DNA from: Xanthomonas melonis
GTDB lineage: Bacteria; Pseudomonadota; Gammaproteobacteria; Xanthomonadales; Xanthomonadaceae
DNA length: 64,000 nt
Assembly: GCF_020783655.1 (NCBI RefSeq)
Contig: NZ_JAJGQH010000005.1
Span: 186,001 to 250,000 of the forward strand
Direction: 5' to 3'
Positions 37,084 to 46,200 of this stretch are shown in pieces. Each line of letters starts with the position of its first letter. Position 1 is the first letter of the stretch. The position numbers were made by a program, and so were the translations under genes. The notes under the pieces were generated by a model, which worked only from the letters and a program-made list of their open reading frames with translations, did no database searches and was not told where the DNA came from.

Positions 37084-38963
37084 TCCGCCTGCCGCTGTTG
37101 CTGCTCGCGCTGCTGCTGATGAGCTTCGCTTCGTCGGCGCGGGCCGGCCTGCTGGTACTCAGCTACCACGATATCCGCGACGACGTCGCAGCCAAGGGCG
37201 ACCCGGATCGCTATGCGGTGTCCACCAGCAACTTCGCTGCGCATCTGGATTGGCTGCGCTCGCATGCGTATCACCCGGTGAGCGTGCAACAGGTGCTGGA
37301 TGCACGCGCCGGCCGGCGCCCACTGCCTTCGCGGCCGGTGTTGCTCACTTTCGACGATGGCCTGCGCAGCGTGTATACGCGGGTGTTTCCGCTGTTGCAG
37401 GCGTATGGATATCCGGCGCTGGTCGCACCGGTCACCAGTTGGGTCGAACTGCCTGCCGGCCAGGTGGTGCCCTATGGCCCGCGCGACTTCACCGGCGACG
37501 ACTTCGTGACCTGGGCCCAACTGCGCGAGATGCAGGACAGTGGCCTGGTGGAAATCGGCTCGCACAGCGACGATCTGCACAAGGGCATCGCCGGTAATCC
37601 GTTCGGCAACCAGACGCCTGCCGCAGTGACGCGCCAATGGCATGCGGAAAGCGGCTACGAGAACGAAGCGGACTACCGCCAGCGGATCCAGACCGATCTG
37701 CGCCGCAGCCGCGACGCGATGGTGGCGCATCTTGGCAAACCGCCGCGCGCGATGGTGTGGCCGTACGCCGCCTACAACCGCGCCAGCAACGCCATCGCCG
37801 CGCAGCTGGGCATGACGCTCAGTTTCGACCTGGAAGGCCGCTTGCACGAAGCCGACATCGGCCAGCAGGGGCGCGACCGCGTGGACGGGCAGTCGCTCGC
37901 CAGCCTGGGCCGCCTGCTGCTGTTCAACAACCCCGACGTGCGCGATCTGGCCGGCGAACTGCGCCGAGACCTCTCGCGCGACGGCCTGCGCGCCATCCAG
38001 GTGGATCTGGACTACGTCTACGACCCGGATCCTGCACAGCTGGCGCGCAACCTCGACATCCTGGTCCAACGCATCAAGGACATCGGCCCCAGCCATGTGT
38101 TCCTGCAGGCCTTCGCCGATCCGGATGGCGACGGTGCGGCCGACGCGCTGTATTTCCCCAACCGGCATCTGCCGATGCGCGCGGACCTGTTCGGGCGGGT
38201 GGCCTGGCAGCTGCGCACCCGCGCCGGCGTGCGCGTATTCGCCTGGCTGCCGGTGCTGGGATTTCGTCTACCCGATGCACAGCAGCAGGCCAGCCTGCAG
38301 ATTCGCGGCAACGACCCCAAAGACGTTCCGCGCCTGGATCCGGGCAACCTGCGCACGCGCACACTGGTGAGCGATATCTACGAAGACCTTGCGGCCAATG
38401 CGTATTTCGAAGGCCTGCTGTTCCACGACGATGCCTACCTGCGCGACGACGAGCTGCCCGCCTATGGCAATGGCGATCCGGCCCGGCGCACCCAGGCCCT
38501 GATCGGCTTCACCCAGCAGTTGAAGAACGCGGCTGAACGCTGGCGCCCGAAGCTGGTGACGGTGCGCAACCTGTTCGCACAGCCGGTGCTGGAACCGCAC
38601 AGCGAAGCCTGGTTCGCGCAACGGCTGGACGCATTCGCCGCGGCATACGACTACACCGCCTTGATGGCCATGCCTTACATGGAGAAGGCCGACGATCCGC
38701 AATCCTGGCTGGCACAGCTGGTCAAACGCGTGGGTGAACATCCCGGTGGCTTCGACACCACCATCTTCGAACTGCAGACCGTGGATTGGCGCACCGGCAA
38801 GCCGCTGCCCGATGGCGTCCTGCTTGCGCATAGCCAGCTGCTGTTGGCAGCGGGCGCGCGTCACCTGGCGTACTACCCCGACGATTTCATTGGCGGCCAT
38901 CCCTCCCTGCCCGAAGCGCGCGAAGCGATGTCCGCGCGCCAATTTCCCTATCTCGAGCGATGA
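37080..38963 (+). CDS. pgaB: PNAG N-deacetylase (PgaB/HmsF type)
   Basis: Partially deacetylates poly-GlcNAc in the periplasm before export. N-terminal polysaccharide deacetylase domain with LLTFDDGLRSVY (about 89-100) and GSHSDDLHKG metal-site motifs; C-terminal glycoside-hydrolase-like domain with VDLDYVYDPD, QAFADPDGDG and LFHDDAYLRDDE. I chose TTG 37080 because GGGGAGG lies 6 bases upstream and it overlaps the pgaA stop (TTGA); ATG 37065 is an alternative with a poorer site. The signal peptide ends SSARA with no lipobox Cys, so unlike E. coli PgaB this one is probably not a lipoprotein. Confidence 0.92.
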   Translation: MIRLPLLLLALLLMSFASSARAGLLVLSYHDIRDDVAAKGDPDRYAVSTSNFAAHLDWLRSHAYHPVSVQQVLDARAGRRPLPSRPVLLTFDDGLRSVYTRVFPLLQAYGYPALVAPVTSWVELPAGQVVPYGPRDFTGDDFVTWAQLREMQDSGLVEIGSHSDDLHKGIAGNPFGNQTPAAVTRQWHAESGYENEADYRQRIQTDLRRSRDAMVAHLGKPPRAMVWPYAAYNRASNAIAAQLGMTLSFDLEGRLHEADIGQQGRDRVDGQSLASLGRLLLFNNPDVRDLAGELRRDLSRDGLRAIQVDLDYVYDPDPAQLARNLDILVQRIKDIGPSHVFLQAFADPDGDGAADALYFPNRHLPMRADLFGRVAWQLRTRAGVRVFAWLPVLGFRLPDAQQQASLQIRGNDPKDVPRLDPGNLRTRTLVSDIYEDLAANAYFEGLLFHDDAYLRDDELPAYGNGDPARRTQALIGFTQQLKNAAERWRPKLVTVRNLFAQPVLEPHSEAWFAQRLDAFAAAYDYTALMAMPYMEKADDPQSWLAQLVKRVGEHPGGFDTTIFELQTVDWRTGKPLPDGVLLAHSQLLLAAGARHLAYYPDDFIGGHPSLPEAREAMSARQFPYLER

Positions 38964-38966
38964 CCG

Positions 38967-40220
38967 ATGACGTCCAGCCTGTTACTGGTCGCCCTGTTCA
39001 ACTTTGCGTTCTACTACCCGATCGTCATGGCGTTCTTCTGGATGATCGGCGGCATCCATTACTACCTGCGGCGCGAACGCGGCACGCCCGGCCCGTCCCG
39101 GCCACCGTCGATGGCCAGCGAACCGTTCGTCACGCTGCTGATGCCCTGCTACAACGAGGCCAAACACGTCGCCGAAACCATCGCGGCGATGAGCGCACAG
39201 CAGTATCCCGACTACGAGATCATCGCGATCAACGATGGCAGCACCGACCGCACCGCCGAGGTGCTGGACGATCTGACCCATCAGCACCCGCGCCTGCGCG
39301 TGGTACACCTCGAACAGAACCACGGCAAGGCCAATGCCTTGCGCGTCGGCACCCTGGCCGCGCGCTCGGACTACCTGGTGTGCGTGGATGCCGATGCGAT
39401 CCTCGATCCCAACGCGACGCGCTGGATGGTGGGCCATCTGATCGCCGGCCCACGCGTAGGCGGCGTGACCGGCAACCCACGCGTGCGCAACCGCACCACC
39501 TTGATGGGACGCATGCAGGTAGGCGAGTTCTCCGCCATCGTGGGGCTGATCAAGCGCGCGCAGCGTGTGTACGGCCGGCTGTTCACCGTTTCCGGCGTGA
39601 TCTGCGCGTTTCGCCGTTCGGCCCTGCACCACGTCGGCTTCTGGTCGGACAACATGGTCACCGAAGACATCGACATTTCCTGGCGCCTGCAACTGGACGG
39701 CTGGGACATCCGCTATGAGCCCAACGCGTTGTGCTGGATCCTGATGCCGGAAACCTTCCGCGGGCTGTGGATGCAACGCCTGCGTTGGGCACGCGGCGGG
39801 GTGGAGGTGCTGCTCAGCCATGGCCGGCGCGCGCTCGCCTGGCGCAGCCGGCGCATGTGGGGCGTGCTGCTTGAGTACGGCCTGAGCCTGATCTGGGCTT
39901 ACGTGATGCTGCTGATCGTCGTGCTGTGGGCGCTGGGCAAGTTCATCGCGCTGCCGCCCGCACTGTACGTGGACACCATCCTGCCGCGCTGGCACGGCCT
40001 GGTGCTGGCGGTGGTGTGCCTGCTGCAGTTCGGCACCAGCCTGCTGATCGAGCGCCGCTACGAAAAGGGCCTGGCACGCCAGTTCTTCTGGGTGATCTGG
40101 TACCCGGCCGCGTTCTGGGCGATCGGCATGTTCACCTCCGTGATCGCCCTCCCCCGCGCGCTCATCGCCAGACGCAATACGCGCGCTCGCTGGAAAAGTC
40201 CCGACCGAGGAATTCAATGA
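38967..40220 (+). CDS. pgaC: PNAG synthase glycosyltransferase (PgaC/HmsR type)
   Basis: Membrane-bound GT2 enzyme that polymerises UDP-GlcNAc. Two N-terminal membrane segments, then the catalytic signature: CYNEAKHV, NDGS (89-92), VDADA (140-144), TED (232-234) and QRLRW (270-274); two or three C-terminal membrane helices follow. At 417 residues it has family length. It begins 3 bases after the pgaB stop and overlaps pgaD by an ATGA, so translation is coupled. In other bacteria activity is switched by c-di-GMP binding to PgaCD. Confidence 0.95.
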   Translation: MTSSLLLVALFNFAFYYPIVMAFFWMIGGIHYYLRRERGTPGPSRPPSMASEPFVTLLMPCYNEAKHVAETIAAMSAQQYPDYEIIAINDGSTDRTAEVLDDLTHQHPRLRVVHLEQNHGKANALRVGTLAARSDYLVCVDADAILDPNATRWMVGHLIAGPRVGGVTGNPRVRNRTTLMGRMQVGEFSAIVGLIKRAQRVYGRLFTVSGVICAFRRSALHHVGFWSDNMVTEDIDISWRLQLDGWDIRYEPNALCWILMPETFRGLWMQRLRWARGGVEVLLSHGRRALAWRSRRMWGVLLEYGLSLIWAYVMLLIVVLWALGKFIALPPALYVDTILPRWHGLVLAVVCLLQFGTSLLIERRYEKGLARQFFWVIWYPAAFWAIGMFTSVIALPRALIARRNTRARWKSPDRGIQ

Positions 40221-40663
40221 CGCCACCCATCATCAACCTGCCGCAACGCCTCGGCCGCTCGCGCCGCCTCGCCTATGGCGCGGCCACCGCCGGCGCCTGG
40301 ATGGTCTACTTCTATCTGTGGGCACCGTTGGCAACGCTGATCGCCTGGTTCTTCGGCCTGCGCAGCGCCTATATGGAGCTGTATCTCGAGCACAACGCCC
40401 TGGACCCGTTCGCGCTGGGCGCGCTGCCGGTGATCGCACTGATGAGCGCCATCACCACCGTCGGCTGGGCCGAATACAACCGCCTGCGCTTCGCCAACGC
40501 CGACAAACGCAAACGCCCCCGCACCGTCCCCGAGCCCAACGTGGACCGACGCCTGGGCGCCACCGCGCAACTCGGCCCGCTGCTCCGCCATAGCCGCATC
40601 TCGACGGTGTCGATGGACAAGTTCGCAAGGCCGGTGGGGGTCCGGGTGGTGCGGCATCGGTGA
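40217..40663 (+). CDS. pgaD: PgaD-type accessory membrane protein for PNAG synthesis
   Basis: 148 residues with two hydrophobic helices (GAWMVYFYLWAPLATLIAWFFGL and LGALPVIALMSAITTVGWAEYNRLRF), matching PgaD in size, topology and the W-EYNRLRF ending of helix 2, followed by a longer basic cytoplasmic tail than in E. coli. It starts ATG 40217 with GAGG upstream, overlapping the pgaC stop. PgaD and PgaC together form the c-di-GMP-responsive synthase in E. coli; the same role is inferred here. Confidence 0.85.
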   Translation: MTPPIINLPQRLGRSRRLAYGAATAGAWMVYFYLWAPLATLIAWFFGLRSAYMELYLEHNALDPFALGALPVIALMSAITTVGWAEYNRLRFANADKRKRPRTVPEPNVDRRLGATAQLGPLLRHSRISTVSMDKFARPVGVRVVRHR

Positions 40664-41238
40664 ATGTGTTATCGACGAAGCTGGCGGGCCGACGATGTGC
40701 TCGAACACTCCGTAGTTTGACGTTATCGTAGGATGATATTGTGCTGATGAACACGCTCAGGACGCATACCCTGTGGTCCCCATTGGGGATCTAGGCAGGA
40801 AGCCAGCGCTCTGCAAGTGATCCCGCTAATGGCGAAGTAACTACCGCAGTTGTATTGCCTTGAACCCAAGCAATCCACTGGATACCATCTGTGATCGCTA
40901 AGAACTTGACGAAATCGTCGCCGACCGGACAAAATCAGGAAAAAACGGGGGTTCTCCTAAGCCGCTACGCCAGATCGGCATTACGCCATCTATCAGGCCC
41001 CTCATCATCTTCCAAAAACACAATGTTGGCTTGGTTCAGCGATATTCGGAGCGAACTGCTATCTGAGGCCACCTGATCGACTACGTCACACCTTCTGCGC
41101 CTACACAGCGCTGGGTGATGTGACTCTAAGGTGATAGTGGAAGCCTTAGCTGGTCATGCCCACTACGGCACCGAAGAGAAACACTGTGCGCATCCAACAT
41201 CTGGCGGCGATGAAACCCCGGTGAGCATTTGAAAGCTT
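40664..41238. other. Non-coding boundary of the AT-richer insert
   Basis: About 575 bases between pgaD and the ATPase module. GC falls compared with the pga operon. A short palindrome TCCCCATTGGGGA lies near 40777. No gene with family features was found, and no copy of the tRNA-Arg 3' end that would mark the far attachment site. Confidence 0.45.
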
Positions 41239-41730
41239 TCAGGCCTTTTCTGTGATATAGAACTTATGCTCGCGATCGAGAAATACTACATAGAAGGTAT
41301 TGGTACAGAACCTTTGCTTGGTTTTAATGTGTTCAATCCCTTTTTTTTCAGTGGGAACAGCAAAACCAACAAGCCTTATTTTTTGCTCAAGCCTGAAGCG
41401 CCCCCATCGCACGTCATGAGGAACATTTTGGGGATGTTTAAACTCTGATCGCAGCGGGAAGTCATTGTAAAACGTGAGCAGCCGCAACCCCCCAGCCCTC
41501 TCGTTTTCCCAATCTGACAATGATCTTTCCGAATACATCTGAAGTTTCCGAAGCAGCTTACTGAGCCCCACTACACCCCAGTCGCCCCAATCCTGACCAG
41601 GTGAGTCAGGTACAAAGTAATGAAAATTGAATTTACATCTTGATGTGAGGCAATCATCCTTCGAAGCGAGCTCATTCCGGGGTAACTCCTGAAGGAACGC
41701 ATCCTTACGCGCATTGCCAAACTTAGTCAT
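41239..41730 (-). CDS. Unknown protein paired with AAA ATPase (possible effector)
   Basis: 163 residues, no signal peptide or membrane helix. It overlaps the ATPase gene by an ATGA, so the two are coupled. Visible features: KFNFHYFVP near the start, a Trp-rich stretch DWGDWGVVGLSKLLRKLQMYSERSLSDWE, and a compact C-terminal block VRWGRFRLEQKIRLVGFAVP followed by FCTNTFYVVFLDREHKFYITEKA. The last block reads like a small beta-rich enzymatic or nucleic-acid-binding core with candidate residues His, Asp, Arg and Glu. I do not recognise the family; by position it is the effector or antitoxin partner of the ATPase. Confidence 0.65.
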   Translation of the reverse strand: MTKFGNARKDAFLQELPRNELASKDDCLTSRCKFNFHYFVPDSPGQDWGDWGVVGLSKLLRKLQMYSERSLSDWENERAGGLRLLTFYNDFPLRSEFKHPQNVPHDVRWGRFRLEQKIRLVGFAVPTEKKGIEHIKTKQRFCTNTFYVVFLDREHKFYITEKA

Positions 41731-42878
41731 ACACGCGGCACCCCTCCGATCTTGCCAGCATCATAAATTGGCGCAACGGGACGATCATTCCTAACAAGAT
41801 CGCCTGCAACCTCGTCGAGACGATAACCAAAGCTCTCATTGTCTCGCTTGCTTACAATGAGAGTTCTGTATTTCCCCGCTATATCCAGAACATCTGACTG
41901 GTGCGTCGTAAAAACAAGCTGAGCACAATGGGGATTAGACTGAGAACACGTAAAAAGCTGCAAGAGTTTCGGAACGATCTTTGGATGCAAGTGTAGATCT
42001 AGTTCGTCGGCGAGCAGGACCCCACCCGATCGAATGGCTTGCTTTATTTTTGAAAGCTTATGAACAAGCGCTCTTGTCCCACTGGACTCTGTATGCCAAG
42101 TGATTGCATTCTCAGGCGCACCGTGTACAAAAAATGGAACATAAGTCTTCTTGTCTTTCTCAGGATCAACAGGGTCTGGCTCTTTGAACTCATAAACAAC
42201 AAACTGAGTTATTCCAGCATCCACTTCTTTCAGAAAACCTTCTACAAAATCCCGCCTATCCGGGTCGGCATATAGCTCTTTAGCGACATCTGAAAGTGAA
42301 GCCTTCTCATACAACAAACCCGAAAAAGCCACGTTTCCGTTAATGCTTGAAAAGAAATTAAAAACCCCATCCAATTCAGAAAAATCATACTGACGTGCCG
42401 TAGCTATCACCGAAACATTGCTACGTAGCTTCATGACCTTAAGGAGCGACCAATCAGCGATGTTTGAGACGATACGATCGCCCTCTCGCCTTAGGAGCGA
42501 CGTTTTCTTTTTAACCTTCCGAAAAATCTCTTCGCTTACGACCGTCCTATCCGTCATAGCTGCTTCATAAATATAGCGAACGCCGCCGACCTCGAAGTCT
42601 ACAAAAAATTCAGTAGGGTCCTCGGAGCGGAAATAAGAAGCTATAGGTATAGCAGCATTTGGCTTAGCACTGAAAGACTTTGTGGCAAACTCTCCAACAA
42701 ACGACAGCGCCCGCAAAACCGTCGTTTTACCTGCTGCATTCGCGCCTTTAACGCACATTATTGTACTGACGGACAAGCCGTTCGATATCGTTTTTGGGCA
42801 ATTAGCACCGAGCTCAAAAGAGACAGTTATCCCTTCGCGGAAGCCGTAGTAGTTGCTGAACCCGAATTCCCGCAGCAT
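41727..42878 (-). CDS. AAA15/AAA21-family ABC-like ATPase of a two-gene module
   Basis: 383 residues from ATG 42878 (GAGA upstream; GTG 42884 also possible). Walker A VKGANAAGKTT (about 45-54), Walker B GVLLADELDLHLHP (about 286-299) and the switch histidine in VFTTHQSD (about 326) are intact. This is the ABC-type ATPase fold of OLD/AbiL/Septu-like defence ATPases, but no TOPRIM, HNH or other nuclease domain follows. Lower GC than the flanks and a place beside tRNA-Arg suggest horizontal gain. It probably senses or powers the overlapping 163-residue partner. Confidence 0.82.
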   Translation of the reverse strand: MLREFGFSNYYGFREGITVSFELGANCPKTISNGLSVSTIMCVKGANAAGKTTVLRALSFVGEFATKSFSAKPNAAIPIASYFRSEDPTEFFVDFEVGGVRYIYEAAMTDRTVVSEEIFRKVKKKTSLLRREGDRIVSNIADWSLLKVMKLRSNVSVIATARQYDFSELDGVFNFFSSINGNVAFSGLLYEKASLSDVAKELYADPDRRDFVEGFLKEVDAGITQFVVYEFKEPDPVDPEKDKKTYVPFFVHGAPENAITWHTESSGTRALVHKLSKIKQAIRSGGVLLADELDLHLHPKIVPKLLQLFTCSQSNPHCAQLVFTTHQSDVLDIAGKYRTLIVSKRDNESFGYRLDEVAGDLVRNDRPVAPIYDAGKIGGVPRV

Positions 42879-43061
42879 TAGCACATCTCAAACACGCCAA
42901 AACAGAGTATCAGTCAGATTTGACGGATGGTCAACTTTGGAAATGCGTGTGAAGGCGCGATACGGCAGCAGGCAAGTTCCGACTCAATCAAACAAGCGCC
43001 CAACGCAACTGAAGAAGTAAGTACAGCGGTTCGATCTAGCTAGCGCTCACCTGACTGATCT

Positions 43062-43138
43062 TGGTGACCCCGGCCCGATTCGAACGGGCGACCTTCCCCT
43101 TAGGAGGGGGACGCTCTATCCAGCTGAGCTACGGGGCC
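43062..43138 (-). tRNA. tRNA-Arg (CCU anticodon)
   Basis: The reverse complement folds as a full cloverleaf: acceptor GGCCCCG with CGGGGTC, D-arm GCTCAGCTGGATAGAGC, anticodon loop CTCCTAA giving CCU (Arg), T-arm with GTTCGAATC, and encoded CCA. Length 77. tRNA-Arg(CCU) genes are common integration targets, and the AT-richer ATPase insert lies at its 3' side. Confidence 0.97.
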
Positions 43139-43272
43139 AAGGGCGGCATTGTCGCATGTTCAGCCAGCTTGCCAAGTCGGCCGGGGTGGGTGGAGCCTGC
43201 TAAAATCGCCGGCTACCCGTGTCGTGGGCCGGTCTCGCCGCCGCGCGACCGCCACCGTTTCCAGGAGATCCC

Positions 43273-44805
43273 ATGTCCGCTGACCTGCTCAAGGCGCTCG
43301 ACCTCGCCGCGTCCAATTCCGGCACCTATCTCGGCGAAGCGACCTGGTCGCAGGCCACCGGTGCTGGGGTGCTGCAGCCGCTCAATCCGACCACCAACGT
43401 GGTGATCGCCGATGTGCAGGCCACCACGCCGGACGACTACGAGCTGATCGTGGCGCGTGCGCAGGCCGCCTTCAAGGTGTGGCGTACCACGCCGGCGCCG
43501 CGTCGCGGCGAAGCGGTGCGTCTGTGTGGCGAAGCGCTGCGCGCGCACAAGGATGCCCTTGGTTCGCTGGTGGCGCTGGAGATGGGCAAGAGCAAGCCCG
43601 AAGGCGACGGCGAAGTGCAGGAGATGATCGATATCGCCGATTTCGCGGTGGGCCAGAGCCGCATGCTCTACGGCTACACCATGCATTCGGAGCGTCCCGG
43701 CCACCGCATGTACGAGCAGTACCAGCCGCTGGGGCTGGTGGGCATCATCAGTGCGTTCAATTTCCCGGTGGCGGTGTGGGCGTGGAATGCGTTCCTGGCA
43801 GCGATCTGCGGCGATATCTGCATCTGGAAGCCGTCCAACAAGACGCCGCTGACCGCGATCGCGACGATGAAGATCTGCAACGCGGCGCTCAAGGATGCCG
43901 GCTTCCCGGACATCTTCTTCCTGATCAACGATGCCGGCACCGCGCTGTCGGAGACGCTGGTCGACGACAAGCGCATTCCGCTGATCAGCTTCACCGGTTC
44001 GACCCAGATCGGCCGCGTGGTGGCCGAAAAAGTGGCCCGCCGGCTCGGCCGTTGCCTGCTGGAACTGGGCGGCAACAACGCCATCATCCTGGATGAAACC
44101 GCCGACCTGAAGCTGGCGATTCCCGGCATCGTGTTCGGCGCGGTCGGCACCGCGGGCCAGCGCTGCACCACCACCCGCCGCCTGATCGTGCACGAGTCCC
44201 GCTACGACACCGTGCTGGCCACGCTGATCAAGGCCTACAAGCAGCTCGACGGCAAGATCGGCGACCCCACCGACCCGGCCAACCTGATGGGTCCGCTCAA
44301 CAGCCAGGGCGCGGTGGAGCAGTTCCTGGCCTCGATCGCCAAGGCCAAGGCAGCCGGCGGCACGGTGGAAATCGGCGGCACCGCCATCGACCGCCCCGGT
44401 AACTTCGTGCTGCCGGCGATCGTGACCGGGCTGCAGAACAGCGACGCGGTGGTGCAGCACGAAACCTTCGCGCCGATCCTGTACGTGATGAAGTACAGCA
44501 CGCTGGACGAGGCGATCGAGTTGCAGAACGGCGTGCCGCAAGGCCTGTCGTCGTCGATCTTCACCCAGAACCTGAAAGCAGCCGAGAAGTTTCTGTCGGC
44601 GGCGGGCAGCGATTGCGGCATCGCCAACGTCAACATCGGCACCTCCGGTGCGGAAATCGGTGGTGCGTTCGGTGGCGAGAAGGAAACCGGCGGTGGCCGC
44701 GAATCCGGTTCGGACGCGTGGAAGGTTTACATGCGCCGCCAGACCAACACCATCAACTACTCCGATTCGCTGCCGCTGGCCCAGGGCATCAAGTTCGATC
44801 TCTGA
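43273..44805 (+). CDS. Aldehyde dehydrogenase, ALDH7-like (aminoadipate-semialdehyde type)
   Basis: 510 residues; ATG 43273 with AGGAG 5 bases upstream. It contains [31 protein letters not shown], the catalytic Glu in LELGGNNA (264) and nucleophile Cys in [10 protein letters not shown] (298). The [10 protein letters not shown] wording and the overall sequence resemble ALDH7/AmaB, which oxidises L-2-aminoadipate 6-semialdehyde in lysine breakdown; a role in betaine aldehyde or stress-aldehyde oxidation is also possible. It stands alone after the tRNA. Confidence 0.88.
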   Translation: MSADLLKALDLAASNSGTYLGEATWSQATGAGVLQPLNPTTNVVIADVQATTPDDYELIVARAQAAFKVWRTTPAPRRGEAVRLCGEALRAHKDALGSLVALEMGKSKPEGDGEVQEMIDIADFAVGQSRMLYGYTMHSERPGHRMYEQYQPLGLVGIISAFNFPVAVWAWNAFLAAICGDICIWKPSNKTPLTAIATMKICNAALKDAGFPDIFFLINDAGTALSETLVDDKRIPLISFTGSTQIGRVVAEKVARRLGRCLLELGGNNAIILDETADLKLAIPGIVFGAVGTAGQRCTTTRRLIVHESRYDTVLATLIKAYKQLDGKIGDPTDPANLMGPLNSQGAVEQFLASIAKAKAAGGTVEIGGTAIDRPGNFVLPAIVTGLQNSDAVVQHETFAPILYVMKYSTLDEAIELQNGVPQGLSSSIFTQNLKAAEKFLSAAGSDCGIANVNIGTSGAEIGGAFGGEKETGGGRESGSDAWKVYMRRQTNTINYSDSLPLAQGIKFDL

Positions 44806-45140
44806 TGCCAGGCCCTCGCGCCGGACACTGCTCCGGCGCGTTGGGACACCCCCGCGGCGTGCAAAGAGGCAGCTCTTGCTGCATGCAGGGCGTGTGATCC
44901 GGCTGGACCCGGCAGTCTTGAACGCATGCCTGCACCCAGCCGTTCGCTCCTGCCCGGCCATGCCGCCGACGCATCCCGCGCGCGTTCGATGCGTTGTCGC
45001 AGCTTGCCCCGGCTCCGCTGGCCCCGCTCGAAGCCGGCCATACCGCACGGTTCGCCTCAACCGGCACGCCTTTTGGGCGGCCGCTCTGGGATAATCGTGC
45101 CACGCCAGCCGCCGGCTGCCGGCCCCTCAAGGAGTTCATG
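44806..45140. other. Intergenic region, no gene seen
   Basis: Between the aldehyde dehydrogenase and the DUF4190-like gene. Frames here lack motifs. It presumably carries the promoter for the overlapping gene string 45,141-49,210; no clear boxes were assigned. Confidence 0.4.
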
Positions 45141-45425
45141 ATGAACGTTGTCGTTCGACAGACCAGCGCCATGGCCATCGTCAGCCTGGTGGCCGGCATT
45201 CTCGGCTGGACGTTGATTCCGTTCCTCGGCAGCGTCTGCGCCATCATCACGGGGCACATGGCGCGCGCGGAAATCCGCCGCAATCCGCAGGGGCTGGACG
45301 GCGACGGGCTGGCGATCGGCGGCCTGATCCTGGGCTGGCTGGCCCTGGCACTGTGGGTGTTGGGCGTTGCCGTTTTCGTCCTGTTCTTCGGTGGCATGGC
45401 GTGGCTGGCGGCCGCCAACAGTTGA
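45141..45425 (+). CDS. DUF4190-like small membrane protein
   Basis: 94 residues with two membrane helices ([22 protein letters not shown] and [23 protein letters not shown]) separated by [24 protein letters not shown], the DUF4190 signature. ATG 45141 is 6 bases after AAGGAG; ATG 45138 is also possible. Function of the family is unknown. Its stop overlaps the next gene's TTG start. Confidence 0.82.
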   Translation: MNVVVRQTSAMAIVSLVAGILGWTLIPFLGSVCAIITGHMARAEIRRNPQGLDGDGLAIGGLILGWLALALWVLGVAVFVLFFGGMAWLAAANS

Positions 45426-46195
45426 GTACGGCCGCGCCCTCCTCGGCACAGCGCTTCAACGACCGGGTGGCGGCGTATGTTCGCTACCGGCCGAGTTATC
45501 CGCCGCAGCTGCTGCTCTGGCTACACGACGAATTGGGCGTCACCCCTGCTCTGCCGGTGGCCGATATCGGCGCCGGCACCGGCATCTCCAGCCGCCTGTT
45601 CCTGGAAGCCGGCTACGCAGTCACCGCGGTGGAACCGAACCCGGCCATGCGCGCGGCCGCGCAGCAATGGCTGGCGGAATTTCCCCGGTTCCAGGCGATC
45701 GACGGTACCGCCGAGGCGACCGGGCTGGCCGATGCCAGCGTGGGCCTGGTGTCGGCAGCGCAGGCCTTCCACTGGTTCGACATGCAGGCGGTGCGCAGCG
45801 AGTGGGCCCGCATCCTGCAGCCCGGTGGCCTGGCGGTGGTGTACTGGAACTCGCGCGAACTGGAGAGCACCGCCTTCCTGCGCGGCTACGAACAACTGTT
45901 GCTGGACTACGGCACCGACTATTCGGCGGTGGCCGAACGCTATCAGGACGATGCCACCATGCAGGCCTGGTTCGGCGGTGGGTTCCGGGCGATGGCGCGT
46001 TTTCCGAACGTGCAGCGGCTGGATTTCGACGCCTTGCGTGGCCGGCTGCTGTCCTCTTCGTATGCGCCGCTGGCGCACGATGCGCGGCATGCGCCGATGC
46101 TGGCCGCGCTACGCGCCCTGTTCGATGCGTACGCGCACGACGGGGTGATCGACTTCCATTACCAGACCCGCATCTTCGCCGGGAGTTTGAACTGA
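45422..46195 (+). CDS. Class I SAM-dependent methyltransferase
   Basis: 257 residues. SAM motif I is [19 protein letters not shown], with the acidic loop VEPNPAMR, then [26 protein letters not shown] and [13 protein letters not shown] (motifs II-III), the type-11 methyltransferase pattern. The N-terminal [17 protein letters not shown] is common to a group of small methyltransferases of unknown substrate. TTG 45422 overlaps the previous stop (TTGA), suggesting coupling; no better start was found. Confidence 0.85.
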   Translation: MSTAAPSSAQRFNDRVAAYVRYRPSYPPQLLLWLHDELGVTPALPVADIGAGTGISSRLFLEAGYAVTAVEPNPAMRAAAQQWLAEFPRFQAIDGTAEATGLADASVGLVSAAQAFHWFDMQAVRSEWARILQPGGLAVVYWNSRELESTAFLRGYEQLLLDYGTDYSAVAERYQDDATMQAWFGGGFRAMARFPNVQRLDFDALRGRLLSSSYAPLAHDARHAPMLAALRALFDAYAHDGVIDFHYQTRIFAGSLN

Positions 46196-46200
46196 CCCGC

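Noticed and set aside
40664..41238. Transposase or insertion-sequence remnant
   Set aside because: No terminal inverted repeats, target duplications or transposase motifs could be seen.
41239..42878. PARIS, Septu or Gabija defence system
   Set aside because: The ATPase type fits, but the partner lacks the TOPRIM/DUF4435, HNH or UvrD-like helicase that define those systems.
43061..43405. A plus-strand protein frame starting MVTPARFERATFPLGGG
   Set aside because: It reads through the complement of tRNA-Arg, a well-known false protein annotation.
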